Below, one piece after another: positions 8,965 to 15,974 of a stretch of 28,340 nucleotides of DNA. Both the position numbers and the translations under genes were made by a program. The stretch is from SUG1106 sp964651095. Lineage in GTDB: Bacteria; Bacillota; Clostridia; Peptostreptococcales; Anaerovoracaceae. Position 1 is the first letter of the stretch. Every line of letters begins with the position of its first letter. The stretch covers positions 1 to 28,340 of the forward strand of contig CAZYWO010000017.1 of NCBI GenBank assembly GCA_964651095.1, read 5' to 3'. The notes beneath the pieces are model-generated. The model ran no database searches. It was not told the DNA's origin and was given only the letters and a program-made list of their open reading frames with translations.

Positions 8965-9931
8965 AGAAAGAGAAGTATTAGTTCAGATAGACAATTTAAA
9001 AAAATATTTTCCGCTTAGAAAAGGTAAAAATCAGATAGCGGTAAGAGCCGTAGACGATGTAAGCATTAAAATTTACAAGGGTGAGACTTTAGGTTTGGTA
9101 GGCGAAAGCGGAAGCGGCAAAACTACTCTTGCAAAGATGATTCTGGGAATTCTGCCCCCTACAGAAAGCACTGTTTACGTTGACGGAAAAGACATGTGGA
9201 ATAAAAAGCAGCAAAGAGAACTGCGCAAACAAATTGGCGCCGTTTTCCAAGACCCAGCGGCTTCCTTAAACCCTAGGGCTACAATTTACAGATCTTTAGA
9301 ACGACCTTTGGAAGTCAACGGCTTATCTAAGGAAGAAGCTAAAAAACTGATTTATGAGACAGCAGACAGGATTAACATTGGACACGAACTTTTAAACCGC
9401 TTTCCTCACGAACTTTCCGGTGGACAGCAACAGCGCATCAGCATTGCCAGAGCCATTATGCTTCAGCCATCGCTGATAGTTTTAGATGAGCCGACAAGCG
9501 CCCTTGACGTATCGGTTCAGGCACAGACTCTTAACGAACTTCTTAAACTTCAGGAAACCTATAACATGACGTATCTGTTTATTACTCATAACCTTTCAGT
9601 TGTAAGATATATGAGTGACAGAATCTGCGTTATGTACGGCGGACAGGTTATGGAGATAGGAAGCACTTCAGACGTATATGATAATTGCAAGCATCCTTAT
9701 ACTTTCGGTTTGATGTCGTCAGTTCCTCCTTTGCATCCAAAGGAGAGAAACAGAAAAAAGTATCTGATAAGCGGCGAGATGCCTAGCCTTGTAGGTGAAA
9801 ACACAGGATGTGCTTTTGCAAGCCGTTGTAAGTATTGTCAAGAAATATGCCGCACTCAAAGGCCGGATATAAAGCAAGTAGGAGACGAGCATTTCGCAGC
9901 GTGCCACTTTGCAGGTGAAATAGAATTCTAG
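8957..9931 (+). CDS. Dipeptide/oligopeptide ABC transporter ATP-binding protein, DppF/OppF type
   Basis: Partner ATPase of the preceding gene, 324 residues. Walker A GESGSGKTT is at 49-57, signature LSGGQQQR at 153-160, Walker B LIVLDE at 173-178, and the switch His at 211. It also has the Cys-rich C-terminal extension (C285, C291, C294, C298, C316). A strong AAGGAGG at 8942-8948 lies 8 nt upstream of the ATG, inside the end of dppD. With the binding protein and two permeases it completes a five-component importer. Confidence 0.94.
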   Translation: MSKEREVLVQIDNLKKYFPLRKGKNQIAVRAVDDVSIKIYKGETLGLVGESGSGKTTLAKMILGILPPTESTVYVDGKDMWNKKQQRELRKQIGAVFQDPAASLNPRATIYRSLERPLEVNGLSKEEAKKLIYETADRINIGHELLNRFPHELSGGQQQRISIARAIMLQPSLIVLDEPTSALDVSVQAQTLNELLKLQETYNMTYLFITHNLSVVRYMSDRICVMYGGQVMEIGSTSDVYDNCKHPYTFGLMSSVPPLHPKERNRKKYLISGEMPSLVGENTGCAFASRCKYCQEICRTQRPDIKQVGDEHFAACHFAGEIEF

Positions 9932-9981
9932 CTGCATGAAATTCACTTTATTACAGATTGGATTAATTAAGGAGGTGGAAT

Positions 9982-11328
9982 ATGAAAGACTTAAAGATAC
10001 TTAATGCGAGAATTCCTGATTATGAAACAAACGAATTTATAAATGCTGATATTTTAATTCATGATGGTAAAATTGAAAAAATCGGTTTGGTAAATGCAGA
10101 TACGGCAAAGACCATTGATGCAGCTAATAAAGTTGTTTCGTCAGGATTTATCGACATGCATGCCCATGAAGATTCGCCTGAGGAAAATTTCTTCACATCA
10201 GCATGTTGCCTTCGTATGGGAGTTACTACCAAGATTGCAGGTAACTGCGGAGAAATATATGATACGCTGGAAAATTTCTATAATCGTGTAAATACGATAG
10301 GAAGCCCGACAAATTATATGATGTTTATAGGACAGAATACTCTGCGTGAAATGACGGGCGCAGACAACAGGTATAAAGCGGCAACTGCTGATCAGCTTGA
10401 TAAAATGAAGCTTATCGTCAAGGATTGGCGCAGATATGCGCCTGTGGGATTATCATGCGGTTTTGAGTATGCCCCTGGAGTTACCGTAGATGAAACTTGT
10501 GACCTCCTTAAGGCTTTTGAGGAAGAGGGCTATATGACATCTATTCATTTCCGAAGTGATGGTTCGGATTCAGTTGAGTCTATTGAGGAAATGATCGAAA
10601 TCTACAGACATTCAGGCTACAAAATGCAGATGTCCCATATAGGCAGTTGCAGCGCTGTCGGTTATATGGCAGACGCCCTTGGCTGCTTAGACAAGGCAAG
10701 GGAAGAAGGCGTTGATATTATGGCTGACTGTTACCCTTATAATGCATTCTGCACCGGAATCGGAACCGCAGTGTTTGACGAAGAAAGTTTTAAAAAATGG
10801 GATTACAAAGATTTGATGTTAACTGATGGTCCGTTTAAAAATCAGCGGTGTACTAAGGAGCTTTTCGAGAAAGTAAGAAAGGAAACTCCGGAGTTATGCG
10901 TAGTTGCCTTCGTAATGAATGAGCCTGAAATCGACATGGCATATCAGAAGCCTTACGTGATGGTAGGAAGCGACTGCGGTTTCCATAACGAAACAGGACA
11001 TCCAAGAGGTGCGGGAACTTTCCCTAGAGTTATTGGATATTATGTAAGAGAACGCAAGGCTATGACGCTTATAGAAGCTTTGAAAAAGATGACGGTAATT
11101 CCGGCTAATCGTGTCAACTTGAAGACTAAAGGCGAGGTAAAGGAAGGCTGGGATGCAGACCTTGTTATTTTCGATGAAAATACAATCATAGATAGGGCGA
11201 CATTTGAAAATCCTACTTTACCACCTGAAGGAATTTCCTATGTGATTATCGGCGGACAAGTTGCAGTTAAGGATAATGAAATAGTTAACGGAAAACTGGG
11301 AAGATATATCCCTTATAAGAATCGATAA
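9982..11328 (+). CDS. N-acyl-D-amino-acid deacylase-like amidohydrolase
   Basis: A 448-residue metal-dependent amidohydrolase of the D-aminoacylase group, which cleaves N-acyl-D-amino acids to a D-amino acid and a carboxylate. Visible family features are the HxH metal site at H60-A-H62 after GFID, the GNCG segment with the bridging Cys at C89, further ligand His at H189 and H219, the catalytic Asp at D331 in VGSDCGFH, and the group-typical GHPRGAGTFPRV at 339-350. No signal peptide, so cytoplasmic. A strong AAGGAGGTGG at 9969-9978 precedes the ATG. It is the last gene of the cluster, 50 nt after the second ATPase, with a terminator behind it. The family also contains dihydroorotase-like and D-glutamate/aspartate-specific enzymes; exact specificity cannot be read. 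Confidence 0.88.
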   Translation: MKDLKILNARIPDYETNEFINADILIHDGKIEKIGLVNADTAKTIDAANKVVSSGFIDMHAHEDSPEENFFTSACCLRMGVTTKIAGNCGEIYDTLENFYNRVNTIGSPTNYMMFIGQNTLREMTGADNRYKAATADQLDKMKLIVKDWRRYAPVGLSCGFEYAPGVTVDETCDLLKAFEEEGYMTSIHFRSDGSDSVESIEEMIEIYRHSGYKMQMSHIGSCSAVGYMADALGCLDKAREEGVDIMADCYPYNAFCTGIGTAVFDEESFKKWDYKDLMLTDGPFKNQRCTKELFEKVRKETPELCVVAFVMNEPEIDMAYQKPYVMVGSDCGFHNETGHPRGAGTFPRVIGYYVRERKAMTLIEALKKMTVIPANRVNLKTKGEVKEGWDADLVIFDENTIIDRATFENPTLPPEGISYVIIGGQVAVKDNEIVNGKLGRYIPYKNR

Positions 11329-11349
11329 ATTTAGACGGAACTATATTAA

Positions 11350-11382
11350 AAGAAGGCTTTAAAACTAAGCCTTCTTTTTTAT
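11350..11382. terminator. Terminator between the D-aminoacyl cluster and the AEC pair
   Basis: AAGAAGGCTT (11350-11359) pairs with AAGCCTTCTT (11367-11376) and continues into T residues on the plus strand. A-rich sequence on the other side could let it work on the minus strand as well. It ends the plus-strand cluster and lies just after the stop of the convergent carrier gene. Confidence 0.85.
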
Positions 11383-11389
11383 GTGATTA

Positions 11390-12343
11390 CTATACTCCAT
11401 AATAGCCCATTAAAAAGGTAGCAGTAAGAGGTATTACAGCCAGAGAGATAAGGGTAGTAACGGCCACCATTTCCGCAGCCGAAAGAGAGTCTTTATCTTC
11501 ATCGCTTATAATCGGAACTACAGCAACTGCTACAGGAAAGCTTGCAGCAAAGATTAGACAAACTTTTACGTCTGCCGACATAGGCAGCCAATTTACTGCA
11601 AGAAATGTGAGAACGGGCAGCAAAATCATTTTTAGGACAGACATATATATGAGTTTGCTATTTTTAATTACACTTTTAAATTCACATTCGCCCAACTGCA
11701 TACCTACAATAAGCATCGAAAGAGGAGTTGTGGCGGAACCAATCATATTTACACAATCAAAAATCGTTTGAGGCAGATGAAGTTCGGCAATCAGAAGAAT
11801 GATGCTGAAAATGGCTGCCACAGTGTTGGGATTTTTGAACGTACCCAGAAGCCCTTTTAAATTTAGTTTTGCTCCGGAGGCTGCTCCCATGTTAATAAGA
11901 ACCGGCCCAAGAGAGTACAGATAGAAAGCTTGCAGGGATACGTTGTGGATTACCATCAGATACAGGATTCCGCTGCCAAAGAGGGCTTCCGTAATTGGAA
12001 AACCTATGAAACCATTGTTTACAGAACCAAAGGAAAACGCGTAAACTCCCAGTTCAGAAGAGTCTACTTTAAAAACTTTAGCTGCAAGAAAATATCCCAG
12101 TATAGCAGAAATAATAAGAAAAAGGCTTGAACCTACTAACGATTGAATGGTTATACTGATAGTGTCTTTAGCCAGTTCATTGGTAGTAATCGATGCCAGT
12201 ACCATACACGGGCAGGTGACTTTAATAAGCAGGTTAACCAGATATTTGTTGGCAGAAATAGGCATTATGCCTATTTTATTTGCTATAAATCCTACCGCGA
12301 TTATCAAAAATATTGAGGATATGTTGCTTATTATGAGTTGCAT
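11390..12343 (-). CDS. AEC family transporter, tandem copy A
   Basis: A 317-residue membrane protein with about ten spans, AEC/PF03547 family. It is clearly paralogous to the next gene upstream: same length, matching VGFxxNxIGI near the N terminus, NGFIGFPIT / NGFMGIPVT in the middle, TTPLSMLIVGMQLG / TTPISMLIVGIQLG, and the same C-terminal TAT-(L/F)-x-x-YYG ending. It is second in a minus-strand pair, 30 nt behind its paralogue. An AAAGGA lies about 12 nt before the ATG, slightly far. Family members export or import small organic acids; the substrate is not readable. Confidence 0.88.
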   Translation of the reverse strand: MQLIISNISSIFLIIAVGFIANKIGIMPISANKYLVNLLIKVTCPCMVLASITTNELAKDTISITIQSLVGSSLFLIISAILGYFLAAKVFKVDSSELGVYAFSFGSVNNGFIGFPITEALFGSGILYLMVIHNVSLQAFYLYSLGPVLINMGAASGAKLNLKGLLGTFKNPNTVAAIFSIILLIAELHLPQTIFDCVNMIGSATTPLSMLIVGMQLGECEFKSVIKNSKLIYMSVLKMILLPVLTFLAVNWLPMSADVKVCLIFAASFPVAVAVVPIISDEDKDSLSAAEMVAVTTLISLAVIPLTATFLMGYYGV

Positions 12344-12373
12344 TTATATATAAAGTCCTTTCTTTACTTCCGG

Positions 12374-13327
12374 TTAGAGTCCGTAATAATTAATTAAAAG
12401 AGTTGCTGTCAACGGAATAATGACCAGAGACATTACTGTGGTAAGAGCTACGCCTTCGGCTGCGACTAAAGCATTTTCACCTTCCGCATCGGTAACTGCT
12501 ACAGTACCTACTGCCATAGGGAAAACTGCACCGAACACCAGACATACCTTGGTGTTTACGTCAAGAGGCAGCCAATTTACTAAAATGAAAGTAATTATAG
12601 GCAGCATGATCATCTTTATCAGAGACAAAATCAACAACTGGCGGTTTTTAACTATCCTGCGTATGTTGCTGCCTCCAAGCTGGATACCTACGATAAGCAT
12701 GGAAATAGGAGTGGTTGCACCGCCTATCATTTCAACGCAGTCGAAAATCACCTGAGGAAATTTTAGATTCATCATAAGCATTGCTATGGCTATTACAGCG
12801 CAGAAAGTACCGGGCATTTTAATTATTGTTATAAAGGTTTCTTTGCTGAAACCTTTGCTGCGCGGAGTCCCCACATGAACTATGGGAAGCCCGACAGCGT
12901 AAAGATAAACTGAAAGCACGGTGCTGTGAAGTATCATAAGATACAGGACATCGCTGTCGAAAAGAGCCATAGTAACAGGGATTCCCATGAAACCGTTGCT
13001 TAACGATGCAAATAAAAATATATACACGCCTGTGTCAGTAACAGGTGTTACTTTCATAATCTTGGCACACAGAAAATAACCTGCCGCCGTAAAAATAATA
13101 AACCACAAACATGAGCCTATAAGAAGCTCTATTGTGGAATGGATGGTTTCGGGAGTAAGTTCTTTTTCTGTTATGGAAGATAGAATAAGACACGGGGAAG
13201 TAAGGAACATGAGAATATTAGCCATGTATTTGCTGGCTTCTTTAGGAAGAATACCTATTCGATTTGTGCCAAACCCTACGGCAATAATCATAAATACCGC
13301 CATAATTTTGCTGATGACAACCGCCAT
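12374..13327 (-). CDS. AEC family transporter, tandem copy B
   Basis: A 317-residue carrier of about ten spans, the promoter-proximal member of the tandem pair. It carries the same landmarks as copy A (VGFGTNRIGILP, NGFMGIPVTMALF, TTPISMLIVGIQLG). Divergence over the whole length shows an old duplication, not a recent one. Transcription should start from the minus-strand promoter at 13425-13453, which overlaps that of the regulator/pot operon. This suggests common control with polyamine uptake; a polyamine-related or organic-acid substrate is inference only. Confidence 0.88.
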   Translation of the reverse strand: MAVVISKIMAVFMIIAVGFGTNRIGILPKEASKYMANILMFLTSPCLILSSITEKELTPETIHSTIELLIGSCLWFIIFTAAGYFLCAKIMKVTPVTDTGVYIFLFASLSNGFMGIPVTMALFDSDVLYLMILHSTVLSVYLYAVGLPIVHVGTPRSKGFSKETFITIIKMPGTFCAVIAIAMLMMNLKFPQVIFDCVEMIGGATTPISMLIVGIQLGGSNIRRIVKNRQLLILSLIKMIMLPIITFILVNWLPLDVNTKVCLVFGAVFPMAVGTVAVTDAEGENALVAAEGVALTTVMSLVIIPLTATLLINYYGL

Positions 13328-13391
13328 GTTTTAACATTCCCCTTTCTAATGAATTTTCTTATACAATCTTCTTTTAAAAATCTTTTTCTAA

Positions 13392-13406
13392 ATGTACTTA
13401 GTACAT
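13392..13406. promoter_or_regulatory. Inverted repeat ATGTAC-TTA-GTACAT, candidate operator
   Basis: A perfect palindrome with 6-bp arms and a 3-bp centre. It lies just downstream of the predicted minus-strand start site, in the leader of the AEC pair. Placement and symmetry fit a repressor site; no factor is known. Confidence 0.4.
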
Positions 13407-13424
13407 CCTTTGGGCAATATTTGA

Positions 13425-13453
13425 ATTATACTAAAAATTCCTTGACTTTTCAA
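13425..13453 (-). promoter_or_regulatory. Promoter for the AEC pair (minus strand)
   Basis: Reading the minus strand, TTGAAA (13453-13448), a 17-bp spacer and a perfect TATAAT (13430-13425). Its -35 lies side by side with the -35 of the plus-strand promoter, so both cannot easily be occupied at once. Confidence 0.6.
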
Positions 13454-13455
13454 GG
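13440..13455. promoter_or_regulatory. Inverted repeat CCTTGA-CTTT-TCAAGG over both -35 boxes
   Basis: Perfect 6-bp arms separated by 4 bp cover the -35 boxes of both divergent promoters. A bound protein would affect both transcripts. The divergently placed XRE-cupin regulator is the obvious candidate binder (inference). Confidence 0.45.
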
Positions 13456-13469
13456 GTTTATAGTATAAT
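13442..13469 (+). promoter_or_regulatory. Promoter for the XRE-cupin regulator and pot operon
   Basis: TTGACT (13442-13447), a 16-bp spacer and a perfect TATAAT (13464-13469). The predicted leader is about 80 nt and contains the inverted repeat at 13483-13501. Confidence 0.7.
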
Positions 13470-13482
13470 ATTGCTTACATTG

Positions 13483-13501
13483 TGTTTAGTATTTCTAAAC
13501 A
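13483..13501. promoter_or_regulatory. Inverted repeat TGTTTAG-N5-CTAAACA, candidate operator
   Basis: Perfect 7-bp arms with a 5-bp centre, a few bases downstream of the predicted plus-strand start. This is a good position for auto-repression by the helix-turn-helix protein encoded next. Confidence 0.45.
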
Positions 13502-13555
13502 AAAAGTTTATTATATCAAAACCACCTTATTCTCATTTAAAAAAGGAGTAAAGCA

Positions 13556-14092
13556 ATGGACATAGGTTCTAAAATAAGAGAACTACGAATATTAAACGGA
13601 CTTACACAGGAGGAGCTGGCGGACAGAAGCGAACTATCCAAGGGATTTATTTCACAGCTTGAAAACGACGTTACATCGCCGTCTATTGCTACCCTGGAGG
13701 ATATCTTACAATGCTTGGGAATGACTATAAGTGAGTTTTTCTCAATGGAGCAAGAACCTGTCCAAACCGTCTTCGGAGCAGAGGACTATTTTGAAAAAAT
13801 CGATGAGGAGCTTGGAAATATTACTGAATGGATTATACCCAATGCTCAAAAAAATATGATGGAACCAATCAAGCTGACACTAAAAGCAGGCGGAAGTACT
13901 TATCCAGATAATCCCCACGAGGGAGAGGAATTTGGATACGTATTGAAAGGTGAAATTATACTTGTTATAGGAAACGAACGACACAAAGCGAAGGCAGGCG
14001 AAGCCTTTTATTATACGCCGGACAAGAAACACTACATCACATCAAAGAAAGGAGCGGAAATTCTCTGGGTAAGCGCACCACCGAGTTTCTAA
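13556..14092 (+). CDS. XRE-family HTH regulator with C-terminal cupin domain
   Basis: A 178-residue transcription factor. Residues 1-62 form the XRE helix-turn-helix (LTQEELADRSELSKGFISQLEND, with the recognition helix around 27-37). After a linker, about 105-175 is a small-molecule-binding cupin barrel (HEGEEFGYVLKGEIILVIG, then AGEAFYYTPDKKHYI). PuuR-like proteins of this layout commonly precede potABCD-type polyamine importers and respond to polyamines; that role is inferred from layout and position. An AAAAGGAG at 13541-13548 precedes the ATG. potA starts 9 nt after the stop, so the regulator is probably co-transcribed with the transporter and self-regulated. Confidence 0.9.
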   Translation: MDIGSKIRELRILNGLTQEELADRSELSKGFISQLENDVTSPSIATLEDILQCLGMTISEFFSMEQEPVQTVFGAEDYFEKIDEELGNITEWIIPNAQKNMMEPIKLTLKAGGSTYPDNPHEGEEFGYVLKGEIILVIGNERHKAKAGEAFYYTPDKKHYITSKKGAEILWVSAPPSF

Positions 14093-14101
14093 CAGCACAA
14101 G

Positions 14102-15169
14102 ATGGCATTGATAGAATTAGTTGACATTTCTAAATCCTACGACGGAGAACTTGTTCTGGATGAGTTCAATTTAAAAATTAAAGAAAATGAATTCATCACT
14201 TTGCTGGGGCCTTCAGGCTGCGGCAAAACCACTACCTTAAGAATTTTGGGCGGATTTACTACCCCGGATACGGGAAAGGTCATATTTAAGGGAGAGGACA
14301 TTACAAATCTGGCTCCAAACAAACGTCAGGTAAATACAGTTTTTCAAAAGTATGCTTTGTTCCCTCACATGAACATTGCCGAAAATATAGCTTTTGGACT
14401 TAAGATAAGCGGTAAGAGCCAAGATTATATAAACGATAAGATTAAATATGCACTTAAGCTGGTAAACCTTTCCGGGTATGAAAAGCGTTCTGTGGACTCC
14501 CTTTCAGGAGGTCAGCAACAGAGAATCGCCATAGCAAGAGCTATTGTTAACGAACCGAGGGTTCTTCTGCTTGACGAACCTTTGGGAGCCCTTGACCTTA
14601 AACTCAGGCAGGAAATGCAGTATGAGCTTATCAGACTTAAAAACGAGCTTGGCATTACTTTCCTGTATGTTACTCACGATCAGGAAGAGGCTCTGACCAT
14701 GTCCGATAAGGTGGTGGTTATGAACCAAGGATACATACAGCAGATGGGTACTCCTGAAGAAATATACAATGAACCTGAAAATGCTTTTGTAGCCGACTTC
14801 ATAGGCGACAGCAACATTATTGACGGTATTATGATGGAGGACAGAGTAGTAAAAATCTGTGAACATATTTTCCCTTGCATAGACGAAGGGTTTGGAAAGA
14901 ACAAGCCGGTGGATGTGGTTATAAGACCGGAAGACATTATTATAGGAAAGCCGGGAGAAGGCGTTATGGACGGCGAAGTGACTTCCAACGTTTTCATCGG
15001 AGTCCACTATGAAATGTGTATTCAGGCAGGAGGATTTGAGTGGTTGGCTCAAAACACGAAAAGCTATCCGGTAGGCACAAAAGTATCAATAGACGTTATA
15101 CCTGAAAATATTCAAATTATGCACAAACCGCAGTCTGAGGATGAGGAGGCCATTTCTCTGGATGATTAA
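14102..15169 (+). CDS. potA: Spermidine/putrescine ABC transporter ATP-binding protein
   Basis: ATPase of the polyamine importer, 355 residues. Walker A GPSGCGKTT is at 36-44, signature LSGGQQQR at 134-141, and Walker B VLLLDE at about 154-159 followed by PLGALD. The C-terminal third (about 235-350) is a TOBE-type regulatory domain with VIRPEDI. There is no strong ribosome binding site; with only 9 nt after the regulator stop, translation is probably coupled. Assignment to polyamines rests on the typical PotA sequence and the operon layout. Related iron or 2-aminoethylphosphonate ATPases are less likely beside a PotD-type binding domain. Confidence 0.92.
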   Translation: MALIELVDISKSYDGELVLDEFNLKIKENEFITLLGPSGCGKTTTLRILGGFTTPDTGKVIFKGEDITNLAPNKRQVNTVFQKYALFPHMNIAENIAFGLKISGKSQDYINDKIKYALKLVNLSGYEKRSVDSLSGGQQQRIAIARAIVNEPRVLLLDEPLGALDLKLRQEMQYELIRLKNELGITFLYVTHDQEEALTMSDKVVVMNQGYIQQMGTPEEIYNEPENAFVADFIGDSNIIDGIMMEDRVVKICEHIFPCIDEGFGKNKPVDVVIRPEDIIIGKPGEGVMDGEVTSNVFIGVHYEMCIQAGGFEWLAQNTKSYPVGTKVSIDVIPENIQIMHKPQSEDEEAISLDD

Positions 15170-15974
15170 GAAGATGTTTTCTGCGCCCTTTGTGGCATTC
15201 ATACTATGCGGAACTATAATACCGCTGGGTGTAATTGCATATTACGGACTGACAGACAGAAGCGGCAGCTTTACATGGGCGAATATTCTTGCGATGACGT
15301 CAGGTGATCACGCTAAGGCGCTTGGACTTTCACTGGGCTTATCGCTAATAAGTACAATAATCTGTCTGGTGCTTGCTTTCCCTTTGGGACTGATTCTCAA
15401 GGACAGCAAGTTGGGGAAAAGGGGATTCATGGTATTCATATTTATCCTGCCTATGTGGATGAATTTCCTGCTTAGAACTATGGCTTGGCAGGTGCTGCTT
15501 GAAAAAGGCGGCGTAATCAACAGCCTGCTGGCATCAATAGGTCTGCCTGCTCTTGAAATCATCAATACCCCTGTGGCGGTAGTTCTGGGCATGGTTTACG
15601 ATTATCTTCCGTTTATGGTACTGCCGATATACAATTCGTTGGTAAAAATAGACAGTAATGTTATAGAGGCAGCTTACGATTTAGGAGCAAGCGGCGGGAC
15701 AGTCCTGAGAAAAATCATAATTCCTATGACTGTTCCGGGTATTGTAAGCGGCGTTACCATGGTTTTCGTGCCGTCACTGACTACATTTGCAATTTCCAAC
15801 ATGCTGGGCGGAGGTAAGGTTAACCTGATAGGAAATATCATTGAACAGGAATTTACAACCAGCTCCAACTGGAATTTAGGATCCGGTTTATCTTTAGTAA
15901 TGATGATTTTCATTGTGATAAGCATGGCTTTCATAGAAAAATTCGATAGAAACGGGGAGGGCAATATGATATGA
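15162..15974 (+). CDS. potB: Spermidine/putrescine ABC transporter permease PotB
   Basis: First membrane subunit, 270 residues with about six spans. The ATPase-docking EAA loop is EAAYDLGASGGTVLRKIIIP followed by VPGIVSG. I chose ATG 15162, about 12 nt after AGGAGG (15144-15149) and overlapping the end of potA by 8 nt. An in-frame ATG at 15141 lies upstream of that site and would overlap potA by 29 nt. The stop overlaps the next start in an ATGA arrangement, indicating tight coupling. Confidence 0.92.
   Translation: MIKKMFSAPFVAFILCGTIIPLGVIAYYGLTDRSGSFTWANILAMTSGDHAKALGLSLGLSLISTIICLVLAFPLGLILKDSKLGKRGFMVFIFILPMWMNFLLRTMAWQVLLEKGGVINSLLASIGLPALEIINTPVAVVLGMVYDYLPFMVLPIYNSLVKIDSNVIEAAYDLGASGGTVLRKIIIPMTVPGIVSGVTMVFVPSLTTFAISNMLGGGKVNLIGNIIEQEFTTSSNWNLGSGLSLVMMIFIVISMAFIEKFDRNGEGNMI

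Noticed and set aside
3501..9931. Nickel or generic oligopeptide (Opp/Nik) importer as the final call
   Set aside because: The same protein families serve nickel and ordinary peptides, but no nickel-related gene is near and two D-amino-acid-type hydrolases are, so D-peptide uptake is the better reading.
14504..15052. Minus-strand ORF of 182 codons inside potA
   Set aside because: It lies entirely within the intact potA frame, resembles no family I recognise, and has no plausible translation signals.
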